In this document: in pieces, positions 47,801 to 60,034 of the stretch
Position numbering within the stretch: the first letter of the stretch is position 1
Layout: each line of letters starts with the position of its first letter
Origin: Membranipora membranacea
Taxonomy: Eukaryota > Bryozoa > Gymnolaemata > Cheilostomatida > Membraniporidae
Assembly (NCBI GenBank): GCA_914767715.1
Contig: OU612065.1
Location: forward strand, 9,610,001-9,674,000
Direction of reading: 5' to 3'
DNA: 64,000 nucleotides
Notes under the pieces: model-generated
Seen by the model: the letters and a program-made list of their open reading frames with translations, nothing else
What the model was told of the DNA's origin: nothing
Databases searched by the model: none
Position numbers and translations under genes: made by a program

Positions 47801-50800
47801 GCCAATATCATCAGGTGATGCAGATAATCAGTCTCTAAAAGACTTTCAGTCAATTGTCACCGATTTACCGCCACAAATGAGACAACGTCGCCTTACAGCT
47901 ACATCTACCACATCAGCCCAATCTGAGAGTGAACGCGGAAAAAATCTCACTATTAACCCTGAGCTGCAAGAGAAAGGGCGTGGCTTATTTGAAGGGGTTC
48001 GTAAAAGTCTTCAAGCTTTACCAATAGAAAAGTTAGGTCGGTTTAGGCTGGTCTTCCATGAGATATCCAGCACATATGGTGCTGTTTGCGCTGAGCTGCA
48101 GAGACAGCTTATCCCGAGGACTTCAATCATTGTGCCAGCTGAGGCTAGACGTGGGCTCACAAGCGTAGAAGAGTATCATACTCATCTTACTCTCTATGAG
48201 ACTGGTGGTGGACAGTTTCAACCACCTGAGGGCTGTGTGGACGGTAGAGAAAACTGTGACCATGAAATGCATGAACTTGTAGAGAGAATGTATCAGAAAA
48301 TAGCGAGTAGGCGAGGGGATGCTGACTTACTGATGTCCCTCAATCCTCAGGTCAGGTCTGGCCCTATCAGTATTCAAGACTTACAGCGACTCTCTATCAA
48401 CCAGGAGTCACAAAGCAATAAACCCTCTCCTCAGATGCATCTCGAAGTTTTATCATTACCAAAGCTTGACTCCCAAACAAAAACATGGCATTCACCTGTG
48501 CTTTACTGTAAACACTCAATAAACATTATAGTGCTCGATACTGAAGCCCTCGCTAAAGGCAGCGATATAAATTCACTCCAGTTCCAGTTGTCTTTATTAC
48601 TCAGTGAGATCAGCTGTTACTCAAGAGATTTCATAAATGATCGCAACAGTGAAAGCCACCAGATTATGGGTAAAGTTCTATTGGTATTGACTGACTCTCG
48701 AAACAGTTTTGCCACTAAGGACCTCAATTTGTTGAAATCATTGATACATGAGCTGCTACCTAATCACAGAACCATGCTAATAAAGTCAAATAACTATCCG
48801 TTCATTTTTTATCGAGATTCAGCTGATGTTGAAGACATACGACAAGTTCTTTATAGGGAACTGAGACAACTGTCAGAAAAGGACATTCAAGGTAGTAACA
48901 AATACCCTAGAGCTGCAATAATGGCAGCTCAAGAGCTCCATAAACTCTCTCACAGCGAAATCATTGATCGTAATGAAATAGAGAAACATTTGGAGGTTTT
49001 GGAATCAGGTATCACATCCGAGGATGATGAAGCGAGGAATTCACTGATAGAAGGAACACTAAGCTATCTGCATAATACTGGTCAGGCGTACATTCCAGGT
49101 AAGTTTGTTCATCAGTTTGTTTTCCTTATTTACTTATGCATATATCTACAGTATTGTGGCTTAGCCATTTATCCTATAGGGGAATACTTCTGAGGTGCAT
49201 AGCAAAAAAATGATATAAGTAGTTTGATAGATAATATAAATCTTTTTTTGTATTTATGGGCCGAAATAAGATGGGAAGGTTTTGGAAATATCATAAAAAA
49301 TGTAAAATTGCAATCAATATCATTTAGCTTGAAATTTAACATTACGATCCTTATATGACCCAAAGTCATTGTGGACAATAAAATGCAAGACCTACATTTA
49401 TTTTGTTTTAAAGCTTACTCACTGAGCGAATTGATTGGAAAGTCTGAACCAGGATTCAAGCACTCAGTGCTTCTGCACCCATTCAGACTAGTGTCATACT
49501 ACGACAGACTCATGAATCAGCATGATGATACAGAAAATCTACGCAGTAAAGGTGAAATAAGTATCACAGAACTCAAGAGGATCCTTCATGGGTTATCTCC
49601 TTCAACTGACTCGGGAAAGTTGATAGACCTTTTCAAAGAGTTACAGATCATCCTACCGACCTGCAAAGAGGGTTAGTCCATTATAAAGTTGTCTTCACAA
49701 AGCAGCCTCTCATTATGAAGAGACTGTAGGTTCATAAACTAGTAGCTGGTTAGACTTGGATTCAGTCCACCAACTTGGAGCAATCTACAAGCTCAACATG
49801 AGCAGATAACTCCACCCAATAACAAACCAAAACCCATTAACCAATCAAAACAAAACCAAAACACAAGCACATGGGTCCATTTATAAAGGTACAATAATAG
49901 TGATACATTAGTGGATAACACCACAGGCACAATATCCAACATCACCAATAAAACAGACAAGGCCTCATTATTGGCCTGAATCCCAGGCTAGTAGCTGCTG
50001 CCAATTTCAAGATAACACAAAGTCCACCTTCATATGTCTTATCTATCCAAGTGTAGATAATTTTGCATTCCAAAAATTTTCTGCTCCTAGAGAATGTTTG
50101 AGGACAAGTTTTTCCACTAGAGAACAATACAGTATTTTCTCAGTAGAATAGCCTACATCAGCAATGGCCTGTAATTTCATACTTATTTTGTTACAGGCAA
50201 TAAAATGCTGTCGATGCCAATGCTGCTTAAGGCAGAATTGCCACTTGGAAAATGTGATGAATTTGGCAGTGCACCTCAGCTGGTATTATCTTATCCTGAC
50301 AATCAGTGCTTCCTTCTCATAACATGTCTGCTACAACAGTTCGCCAAAGAAGCTCACTCAAGAAATAGAACATCTCGTCTCAGTTTCGGCAGCTCTCAAG
50401 GGACTTATGACCTCTTTGGTTTCACGATCAAAATATCTTCAGCTACCTGGACTTGGTGGGATCAGTTGCAGAAATACGGGGACGGGCAAGTCTCCCAGGA
50501 GTTATCTCAACATGTGTGTGAATCACAGAAACACATCTGTATCTACGCTCAGAACAGGTTTCTGCTGCAAATATTTAGTTTATTTGACTTGAATTATTTT
50601 ATGTGACAATCTTATAACCATTATTTGCTCTAACTACTGATCAAAGGGAATCCTTAGTACAATCTCAAAATTCACCCTGATTTCAGTGCAGCCCTATTAT
50701 AAAAACAAGCTACATTGGATTTTTTTTCATTTTAGTGAAAACAGCACAACCACCAATGAACTCACAGCTCAACTGGTGTCAATAATCGAGGCGTTCCATA

Positions 50801-52241
50801 AAAGAATGCAGCATAAACCAGTTTTCGGCAATCCTTGTCCTATACAAGACAAGTGTACACACAGACCTTATCATGTGCTAAGCTTTGATCGACAGTCATC
50901 CTGCTCCGGTCACAAGTAAGTGTGGTACTCACATGCTTAGTCCCAGCCTGGTCAGGTAGGCCACTAGTTTTTACAAAAAAAAACCCAGCAACATCAGTAG
51001 GCTGCGTGACAAGTCTAGCTTGGTAACAATGGAGATTCATGAAACTAAGATTTACTTTTAACTCAGGATGCAGCTACGCTTTCACATATCTATTATGGCA
51101 TTGTGTCATCACAAGTCATACGTTAAGTGCCATACCTTCTCAGAAATAGTACAGAACCATTCACAAATCTCTTGATGAATATAATTTTATGGGTTTAAAG
51201 TTATCAAAAAACTTACATGACGAATGTTTTGATCGATGACCACCACATGCTGTTACAAGGTTATCTGCTCTTTGAAATAAATGAGACAACTCTAGATTTA
51301 CATTAGCAACTCACCATGGTGCTAAAAGAGTTATTTTGTTCGAGGTGATTGGGAAAAGCTCCCTGCTCCCTGATGTAGGTCAAAGTGTGAAAGAGGAAGG
51401 AATGTAAATTTAGTCTACATATACCTATAACACAGCTATTTTGTATAGACATGTTGTTTTTTTATTTGTGAATATTTATTTTACAGCCTGAGCCACATGC
51501 CTGATCTCATGAGCTTTAATCCAGCTAGATTAGGCGCTATCCATGAGCAGGTGAGATTGTCTAAAAAGGAAGAAATCATGAGTAGACAGGCCTTCAACCT
51601 GCCCAGTGAAATTCTTGATATCTTTGATGAATACTCGACGCTTGAGCGTAACTGGGTTGGCTTAGCAAGTGAGTTTTAAGTCCCGAGTCGAAAAGACCAA
51701 CTAATGCTCGAGTTTTGCCAGAGCCATAAACCAGTTTTAATATTGTAGCTGCTCATATTGTCAATAATATAGAGACTTGAACATTATTGTTATAATGCTT
51801 TGGTGTTGGGCACTGGCTAGTTCATTCTTGGTAACGCCTCAGTAAAAGATATTTGTTATGTCTTCATTACTCTTAAGAACTTATAAAGGAAAAGTGTGCT
51901 CTTTGGTAATTGGGAGATAAAAAGGTAAAATGTGTCGCCTATATAGTGAGTAGTGTAACATATCCATGACTCATAGATCCCTAAATTGTTCTATAAAGCT
52001 TTGTTGTTATGTTTGAGGCCATAAGATTAATTTACTACTTACAGAGAAGGAACAAATGAGCCAAGTTCAGATTGAGAAGATAGGGAGCTGTGAGGCCAAG
52101 TCATTCACTCTACTAAAGGAGCTGTCTATGAGTGGTGGTTATACGATACAACATCTACTGGGACAATTAGCAAAGTTTGAGCATGTCGAGCTGACAGTAA
52201 TGATAGGCAAATGGATCGATGAGCAAATGAGGAAACCTTAG
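44882..52241 (+). CDS. PDZ - PDZ-like - degenerate ROC - COR - Death domain protein
   Basis: Ten exons with consistent phases: 44882-44974, 45225-46185, 46424-46563, 47076-47198, 47727-49098, 49414-49671, 50197-50557, 50736-50915, 51487-51668, 52045-52241. Together they encode 1288 residues. Residues 1-95 form a PDZ-like fold (GVFGLTF, LPRDRLISIN). Residues 105-350 are Gln/Asn/Ser-rich. Residues 360-455 end as a PDZ (LRSGDVLVAING). Residues 690-800 resemble the second half of a ROC GTPase (INIIVLDTEAL, GKVLLVLTDSR at the NKxD/THxD position), but no P-loop GxxxxGKS/T is seen. Residues 880-1060 match COR: LSYLHNTGQAYIP, HPFRLVSYYDRL, GEISITELKRIL, then MLSMPMLLKAELP. Residues 1205-1285 look like a Death domain (LPSEILDIFDEYS, NWVGLA, IGKWIDEQM). 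ROC-COR-Death is known from DAPK1; adding PDZ modules is not an order I recognise. It may be a dimerising scaffold that signals through Death-domain partners. Confidence 0.7.
46782..46826. repeat. Palindromic micro-insertion with 8-bp flanking direct repeat (element C)
   Basis: The core 46793-46816 is a perfect 24-bp palindrome (AGAGTAAGGATA and its reverse complement). GATATCTC flanks the insertion at 46782-46789 and 46819-46826. The insert is the same palindrome as element A at 27197-27228, with a 2-bp shorter centre and small differences at one end. It lies in the intron between exons 46424-46563 and 47076-47198 of the PDZ-ROC/COR-Death gene. Confidence 0.85.
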
Positions 52242-54060
52242 ACACAAGGGAAATCAAGATAATCTTGATTTGATACTTTGATCGATGATGAAGCAAAACT
52301 ACTTGGCTGACAAGTTTAAAAATCAAATGCTTGCAATAATGTGAACATGCAAATACAGGGTGCAAATACTTTTCTAGTTTGCATAAAGCAGCTGGATTCT
52401 AATGAAATGCATCCCCACATTACAATTTTGAATCTGATTTTGATTTTAGTCACACCAACTATAAAGGCATGCACCTATGAATGATATCGCTGATTCCCTT
52501 TTATGACTCAAAGAGCTAGCTGAGACTGTTTGCTCAAGAATTCTTTTGATCTGATTCACCATGTTTTTTACACAAAAACAATATTTGCCATCAAGATTTT
52601 TTCACATACTCCACAATTAGTCATAGCTCCACCTCTGATTTACCTTTTTACCTATAGTGTAGTTTTTATTTGATATTCTGCTGCCATTGAACTAATGCTT
52701 CCACCCTGAATGCCAAAAACTTATTAGGCTTCTTCAAACAGATATCTAACCGTGTTATGCAAACTTGTAACAAGAAATACAGAGTTGTATTAATTTTACC
52801 ATCCCTTTGTTTATATCTTTTTAAAATGAATTTGCTTGCTGCCATGAATAAAAAATAGAACCATGACAAGAAAATGTTTGTAAATTGCCACTACAATTAC
52901 TATAACATCTGTACTATAGGTACTGTCTATCATGTCAGTTGTAGTATCACACCACGGTACGAAGGTACGGGAAAGTTTGAGATGTGATCGGGTATTGGAC
53001 AACATTGTACAAAAAGCAACTCAGGGTAACTGTACAAGGGTAGTACATTCTATGAAGGTGTATAGAGCATTGGCCTCAGTGGGCCATATAGCTGTTGAGC
53101 AACAAAGCAACATGAAGCATAGTATATCTATAGCATACTACACAGATATTGTTCTTATTTAATCCAAGAAACAGAACAAAAGAGCCTGTAGTTTCAATCA
53201 AAGTTGTATAATACCTGGAGCAACATGAGAGTTTTAACATGTCCACACATAAGAACTTAAATTTCAAACCTGTCATTGTAACAGATCACCACTATAATGT
53301 CAAAAAGTTTTGATTGTGATAAAATAAAATCTTAAAACAATTTGAGCATAAATTAATAGAATACTAACGAAATAGACCACAAGGGCAGGGAAAGACATGC
53401 AATCAAACGTAATGATAGTTGAATACATTTAGTGTATAAAAAGAAACTACAACTGGTAGGAGTCTTTTTTTATGGCATTCATTTGTCACAAAAACTAAGA
53501 AATAAAAGTTATAAAATACCCATGTGTTGTCAGTGTCTAAACAAAAGCGTAATCTCTGTAGTCTTATATAACTATTTACTACAGCAGATCTGTGCTTGCC
53601 TCGCCATCTGTGAGATTCTGAAGATCAATTTTCCAAACTAGGTGATTTAATTTGAGAGATTTAAACCAAAAAGGTTCTTTATAAATGGTGAACTGTACAG
53701 ACTTGAAATTGTTTCAAGCAAAACAGTCAGTTTAACTAGGAATGTAACATCAATGTGAGCTTGGTAGTATAACATAATAAACTGTTGTTCAAATATGTAA
53801 GGTAAACTACAAAAAATAAGGGAGCAAACACTAGTTTTGGAATTATTGCGTGCATGATACAAGGTTAGACTACTTATAAATATAATCTCAATAATTAATC
53901 AAGAAATAGATGTTCCATGAACTCAAGGTTATAAAAACATAATATTAAAATAAAAATAATCATAGTAAAAAATTGAGATCAGTGTAAATACATATTGCAG
54001 ATCGATGTGACATTTAAAGACTTGATAACGCCTCAATAATAATGTGTCTAGCTAAATATA
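52242..54060. other. Convergent intergenic gap
   Basis: This separates the PDZ-ROC/COR-Death gene (+) from the Ser/Pro-rich ORF (-). A 21-bp near-perfect hairpin (AAATCAAGAT, mirrored) lies at 52251-52271, ten bases after the stop codon. AATAAA near 52847 could be a polyadenylation signal. A 77-codon forward frame at 52932-53162 has no recognisable family. Confidence 0.45.
52251..52271. repeat. Hairpin just after the Death-domain gene stop
   Basis: Perfect 10-bp arms AAATCAAGAT and ATCTTGATTT surround a single A. It would form a stem in the 3' UTR, but no function can be claimed. Confidence 0.7.
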
Positions 54061-54915
54061 TCAAATGAGGACTTCAAAAAGGCCTGAGGTTGTTAGGGTT
54101 GATATCTGTTTATCTGTACACTGACTGTGCTTGTCGGTCTCATCTGAGTAAAGCTCAGGCGCATTGAGAAGGTTCATCCTAATTGTGCTGGGCCTTGATT
54201 TTGAGCTTTGCTCTTTATGGGACCTTTTATATGGGCTTGTGGCAAGTACAGGTTGTGAAGTATTACCATCTGAGGTATGAGGTGCAAGGTTTGGAGGAGA
54301 TATTTCAGTATTTTGGTAATGGGATAAGTAGGGATCTGGAGCGCTGTCCTGAGTTGTCTGAGAAGATGGTGGAGGTGGGGGCTTTTCTGTTGGTCTTGCT
54401 GGCACTCTGAGTGTCCTCAATCTCCTAGATAATGTCAAAGCCTTTACTATGTCATTGACCTTCACATAGCTATCCCCGTTATCGTTTTTGTTGGACAGCT
54501 TTCTTTGTACTGGCTGTGGAAACTGTACATTCTGGCGTGGTGTCGAAGTAACAACACCAGATGATACGATGTTCACCTCGAAGTCTGACACATAGGAGCT
54601 AGTGGCTTCTACAGCAGCCACTCCAAGTGGCGCTGTCTCTGCAGGTTCATTAGATGCTTCCGGTACAAACACAAGGTCAGCTTGTGATGTGGATGCCAGC
54701 GATAGGGTCTGTGATATACCCAGCTGACGACTGCTTGGTCTAGACACTACCTGTAGGTTACAGCTGTTACTTGTTTCGGTGAGGTATCCGTCCTCAGCAG
54801 TATGGGCTGATACACTGCCGTCTACTAATGCAGCCATAATCTCATCGGATGCTGAGTAAGAGGAGTCATGTGTGGCCTCAGCGTGTGTATTATCTGGAGG
54901 ATCATCATCAGCCAT
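54061..54915 (-). CDS. Unrecognised Ser/Pro/Thr-rich protein or terminal exon
   Basis: From ATG 54915 (MADDDPPDNTHAEATHDSSY) a 284-codon frame stays open to a stop at 54061, far longer than expected by chance in this AT-rich DNA. The product is acidic at the N terminus, rich in Ser, Thr and Pro, has a polyproline stretch (EKPPPPPSSQ) and a short helical-looking segment (VKVNDIVKALTLSRRLRTL). It ends GLFEVLI. It looks largely disordered. A splice acceptor (TTTTATAG) lies just ahead of the ATG, so there is an upstream exon. It could be the last exon of the PDZ scaffold gene at 60782-64000, which is on the same strand. However, that gene's last found exon ends in phase 1 and this exon needs phase 2, so at least one unseen exon would have to lie between. 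A stand-alone gene is equally possible. Confidence 0.55.
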   Translation of the reverse strand: MADDDPPDNTHAEATHDSSYSASDEIMAALVDGSVSAHTAEDGYLTETSNSCNLQVVSRPSSRQLGISQTLSLASTSQADLVFVPEASNEPAETAPLGVAAVEATSSYVSDFEVNIVSSGVVTSTPRQNVQFPQPVQRKLSNKNDNGDSYVKVNDIVKALTLSRRLRTLRVPARPTEKPPPPPSSQTTQDSAPDPYLSHYQNTEISPPNLAPHTSDGNTSQPVLATSPYKRSHKEQSSKSRPSTIRMNLLNAPELYSDETDKHSQCTDKQISTLTTSGLFEVLI

Positions 54916-55789
54916 AGGCCTATCCCTATAAAATACCATCAGTATCAGAACATAATGTATGTTTTTAACCATATTGCAATAAAAAATATCAGTGCCCAAG
55001 ATAACCATCAGTGTTATGCGAGGCCATTGTAAAAAAAAGAGATTCTCAAATACTGGTACTTCTTTTAATTTTAATAGTACGCCCCATGAAAATTGTTATT
55101 ACACATTGGATATTGTCTTTGTCCCATTCATAATTTACTCAGCAATTTTATGTTTAAATTATGGCAGCCGCTGGAGAAACACGGCAAATACAAGGTAGCC
55201 ATAGACGTTCATCTGACTACGCTAGTCTGTGTAAGATTGGAGACTTGTTGGCCCATACAGAGTCATTCCTCTGAACTAATGGAGACTAAGCAAGGATTCC
55301 CTTTGTCTTATTACGGTTACCTAAACAGCTACACATATTCGGGTAAACCTTGGGTTCAGTTTAGGATATGAGGAGCATGGGATTAAAACAGAGTTGGTCT
55401 CAATGGTGATATAATTAAATGGTATTACAAACAAGGGATTATCAAAAGCAACGGTGAGCCGGTGAAAGTCTAGGCTTTGTAGCTATAGAACAATCAGAGA
55501 TGAGCTTTATGATGAATAGAAAGTAAAACATCACCAATTAATTATCATAAGAATGATATTCCAATAAATTTACTCCACAGTTACAAACAATGCCATAAAG
55601 CTACGTGATACATGTTTGAAATTTATGATTGTTTCAAATCAACATCATCTTTTTGTATGACAAGAGTTATAAGCACCATGTTTCCATGTGAGTTTCGAGG
55701 TCGGCCTAGATCAAGCTGAGTTGTCACCTCTTGGCTCGATCTCGAAATATGCAGTCATTCCCATGGTAGAGCTGAGAAAAAAAAACATC

Positions 55790-55865
55790 AAAAAAGTCTG
55801 CCACTGCCAGGATTAAAATACAGGCCTCCCACGTCAGTGTCTTTGATGCTAACTACTCAGCCACG
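55790..55865 (-). mobile_element. tRNA-derived SINE-like segment
   Basis: The minus strand reads TGGCTGAGTAGTTAGCATC, a near-match to the tRNA A-box region, then about 35 bases later TTTTAATCCTGGC, a decayed B-box (GTTCRAATCC). The segment continues into a T-rich stretch. Spacing and order fit a tRNA-like SINE head. No intact cloverleaf is present, so it is not a functional tRNA gene. Confidence 0.45.
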
Positions 55866-56282
55866 TGAGCATACCCCAATGTCGGAGGCAGTTCCATAGC
55901 TCGAAGCTAAGGCTAATTAGCCTCAGGTCGACCTCAAAACTACCATGGAATTGCAGTGAATTGCACATGATTATGCTTTCACAGTTTTTTATCCAACATA
56001 AAGGAGCATAAATAATATAGGAAGGCTGATTACCAAAATCGTTTGGTACAGGTAAAAATTCAGGGAATATAACTAAAAAGTCAAATATTGCAGGAATATC
56101 TGCCACCCTTATGACCTGGACCTAACTTACCTCTTCTAATGAAAAAAAATAACCATGTGTATGAATATATACTATATATATGCATTTCTATTTCTGAGCA
56201 CCGTCATCTGCAAATCTTCTCCCTGATGAGCAAAAGATACCGTATTAAAATAAAATGAAGAAAGAAATTATTTGGTAGGGAG

Positions 56283-56294
56283 TGCGCATGCGCA
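56283..56294. promoter_or_regulatory. NRF1-type palindrome TGCGCATGCGCA
   Basis: A perfect match to the NRF1 (alpha-PAL/NRF-1) consensus YGCGCAYGCGCR in sequence otherwise poor in CpG. It lies 667 bp upstream of the homeobox ATG and is orientation-free. Such sites usually mark housekeeping-type promoters, so it may serve an unannotated transcript to the left. Confidence 0.45.
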
Positions 56295-56831
56295 GTTTCA
56301 TTGGTTGTCAAACCCAAGCCTGTGAAGCGTATGTAACATAAAATAATTTTGATAGAGCTTTACTTTTTAAGCTTGTAGTATATCTATTGAATCGAAATCA
56401 AAATAAAAATCGAAGCTGGTCGTATATGGAGGGAATAGGAAAAGACCTGTGATGCAAAAACCAAGCGAGGATAGTTTTCTACTTGTTTGAAATTCTGACA
56501 TATATTTTGTGGTCCTGTTTGGGTAACCAATCTTCATACAAAGTCTTCAATTTTCAAGTTAGCAAAACCATAATGTACAATGTGATAGGATTAGCTTATG
56601 TACAAATAATTCTCTTTATTTCCTATTGTTTTATGTGAGTGGATTAAAACAGCTTCTAATGATACCCAAGTATGGCTGGGGTAAGGTGATTAATCCACTC
56701 CTTCCACTTCCAACTCCATAAACCTGAAATTCTCTCAGTCATTGTAATGAAATTTCTCGAGTAAATTTTATTCTGCACAGAGTAAGTTCTTTTGCGACCA
56801 CTTTGGCTCCCAGCGCCTGCGAATAGTGGCT

Positions 56832-56839
56832 TATAAATA
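56832..56839 (+). promoter_or_regulatory. TATA box of the homeobox gene
   Basis: TATAAATA lies 111 bp upstream of the homeobox start codon with GC-richer flanks (GTGGCT before, TGGTTGGGCCGCG after). A start site about 30 bp downstream would leave an 80-base 5' UTR, which is reasonable. Confidence 0.5.
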
Positions 56840-56949
56840 TGGTTGGGCCGCGACAATGATCCAACATATCGCAACAAACTCTTGAACTGATAACTTGATT
56901 GCTAAATACTGAATTTTGCTCTGTATATTATCAACACTGAGTGTCCACC

Positions 56950-59900
56950 ATGAACTATGCACAGTACCAGAACCAGTGTGCCTGGCAGAAGCACATGCAG
57001 ATGTACCCTCAACAAGGTAATTATATCTAATTTGTGCAGCTTTCTAAAATAAAATATTTGTAGATGAAATAATTTTACAAGGATATTTTAGTAGGATCAG
57101 ACTACTAGAAATGAGTTATCAACTATCGTCACAGTGGCTTTTAATTTCTCACAATTCACCTGTGTTTTACAATTGAGACGATGCTGTAGCAAATGTGAAA
57201 TATGTATCATGTATCATGTATCATAGATCAATTTAGAGTGGTGTTAACACCAGGGTAGGAGCTTGGTAAATTTATTATTATTAATATTATAAGTGTTCAT
57301 TGAGGTTTTCATATATAAGAATGTTATAAACAAACGAAAATTTTTTGACCTCAAAACAAAATGTTTGGTATACGTTCGTTTGGTAATGTTTGTAAAATTC
57401 CTGGTACTGTTTGGTACTCTATGTCTGCCATCTCCAGCAATGAGTTGCATACCTCTCTTCGAATCTGTTTCGATTTTTGTTCGTCGTTACTAATGTTATT
57501 ACATTCCTGTTGCTCTGTTAGAACTATTTTTGTTGAAACATAGAAAAGGTGATGATTATTTTGGGCCCATGACCAAGATGATGATATTATAATTCCGTAT
57601 CATGTGCATCGATTATCAGTATGGTTGTGCTTTCATCCTATCTGTATATAGTAGAATTACATTTCAGATGGTCTTAACACAGGTACAAGTCTATGGAACT
57701 GGTGGGGTGATTTCTGCATTGATTCTAGAGTAAATACATTTGATAGCAGTTGTTATTGTTCTCATTTCCAGGTTTGGTGAACAGCTTGTTCCCGACAGCG
57801 GCAAACCCAACAAATCACACAACACCAACTTCAGCAGTACCTACCAGTAAGCGTAGGACTCGAACAGTGTTCAACCCTCAGTCAATAACTTATCTGGAGT
57901 CAGAATTCAACCATAACGCTTACCCAGATTATGAGGCACGCTGTCATTACGCCCAACTACTACATGTCTCTGAGGACAGAATACAGGTGAGACTATTATT
58001 AAGAAATAAGCTTTTATTTGCTCAAGTTTGAGGTCTTAGTTGGCGACTGTTATGCATGGTTCTTCTATTTGCATTGTTTGCCTTCATTTTTGTTGTGCTT
58101 AAAAAGATTTCTAGCTGTCTTGTGTTGTGGTAGATGAATTTCCTTTCGATGTGCTAGGATAGCTCATAGTGAATAATATTGGCATGTCTTCAGTCCTCAT
58201 TTTCACCCATATCACGATTTGATAATCTTTAATCAACCTGCAAGCTACAATTCTAAATTTTTTTATTGATGATAAAAGAATGATAATGTAATGATAATCA
58301 GATATGGTGATATCTCGTTATTCTAAACAACTAGCTAAATCAGTGAATGCTGTGTTGAGTATAGACTTTACTTGTTTTTCACATCTTGCGTGGATAAGTC
58401 ACCGCAGGTTTAGAATCAGTGATAAAAGGTTGGTTGTTCATCTTTCGACATGAGCAAAAGGAATCTATGTACATTTTAATTCTATTTGATTGCTGGATGT
58501 AGAAGAAGAATGTTCTGTGTAAACCGCTGCCCTCATGATTTTTGTCAATCAATTTTTTGTCCAAAGCCTAGCACGAATTTCCAGTTACCAAAAATTGCCA
58601 TGGGCCGTGGGTTCGCAGGCCTGTGCTTCCCGTACATAATGATATATTACTTTTATTGCTTTCTATTTTCAGGTCTGGTTTCAAAACAAGAGATCTCGCA
58701 GTCGTGGTAAAAAGCTAAACCGTGGCAGTCCTCCTTCCGCCAAAACCTCACCGATGAATGTCTCACAGACTTCCTGGTTGGGCAGCGCTGCTAACAGCCC
58801 AATGTCTTCATCTGACTCATCAGCTATATCCATGTCATCTCAGGACCTGTCGCTTCCTTTACAGCAGTCTACCGGCATGATATCCCCAGGGCAACAGAAC
58901 GCAAGGACAAATACACCTGCTACTCATCAACCCATTGACACCATCCCTCCTCCTGCACAACATCATCGGAGACAGACTACAGTCATTTACCCTGCTCAAC
59001 AACAGCATCAGACAACTCATCCAGCAGTGCAGCAGTCCTGCATACAGACCACCAGTAGACCCTGTAAACGTGTACTAAACACTAGTGATGAGCCAGCAGT
59101 AAAACGTCACCGGCCTACCACCACACCAGATGATGACATTGCCTTATGTGACCTCGTCATAGATCTATCGCCTGAGTCAGCAGCTCGCACGAGTAACTCA
59201 TTAAGTCTGAGCTTAAGTCAGCATGTCACGAGCCATCAAGACGGCAGCACCTTCAACAACCACAGCACCATAGACTCCAATATATCAGCTGAGGACGTTT
59301 TCACTCAACCCATTGTGAGTATAATAAATCTACATCAAGTCTTGATAATGTTTTCACATCAGATTTCCGCTTCTAAAATTGTGATTTACAGTTTATTACA
59401 GAATTATTAAATTCAATTTATTAGACCAATTTTATATAAGGCCAAAATCTTAACACTTCAGATCACAATTGATTTTTGTCAGATACAATATTGTAATTGT
59501 CCTGCTAGACCCTTGAGGTGTTTGTGGTTCAGAACTACTGAACTGTTGCACCTTGCTCCAGCATCAAATTTGTTCAATTCCCAAATGATTCTTTGTTGCT
59601 TACATATCATCCCGGGCCTCAAGATAGTTGCAAAATACATTATCATCTTACATAAGTCAGTTTAGCAAATGGGAATTAGTCATTGTTCTATATGGAATAA
59701 TGCATTTAGGAGTGAATAACTAATTCTTGAATTATTTCTGTTTCAGCCACAGAAGCAGGCACAGTCTAAACCTCTCCAGTTAACACAGCAGAGAACACCT
59801 GATTCCCATGTCTTCCAGTTCCCAACACCAAACAGTAGTCAGTCACCGTCTCTAACCTCAACAGCGAAGAACTCTAAACGAAGACCAAGCAGCCTACGAC

Positions 59901-60034
59901 TCGATTCTCTAGAACTACCTCTTAGCACACCATGCCCAAGCTTCTTCAATGGACTCAGCCCCCTGTGGAATGTACCTTTCAGTCCTCTTTATATTCCCTC
60001 ACCTAGACTGATGCTTTCAAAACACCTCGACTAA
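56950..60034 (+). CDS. Homeobox transcription factor, PRD-like
   Basis: Four exons with matching phases: 56950-57016, 57772-57986, 58673-59314, 59747-60034. Together they encode 403 residues. The homeodomain spans about residues 49-108: RRTRTVFNPQSITYLESEF, YPDYEARCHYAQLL, SEDRIQVWFQNKRSRSR. It carries Q50 and the invariant W48, F49 and N51. An intron splits it between residues 46 and 47 (before VWFQN), the position common in PRD-class genes. The YPDxxxR segment recalls Mix/Sebox-like proteins, while KRSR at positions 52-55 is unusual. No paired domain or octapeptide is seen. The long tail is Gln/Ser/Pro/Thr-rich and ends with an aromatic, Pro-rich motif (PSFFNGLSPLWNVPFSPLY) that might be a repression or activation motif. 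Exact family is unsettled. Confidence 0.85.

Larger units (their letters stand above)
54916..56949. other. Intergenic, homeobox gene upstream region
   Basis: No coding exon is supported. It contains a tRNA-derived SINE-like segment (55800-55880), an NRF1-type palindrome (56283-56294) and the TATA box of the homeobox gene (56832-56839). Confidence 0.5.

Noticed and set aside
52932-53162. 77-codon forward ORF with a protein-like look (RESLRCDRVLDNIVQKA)
   Set aside because: No family recognised, no convincing splice partners, and length within chance range.
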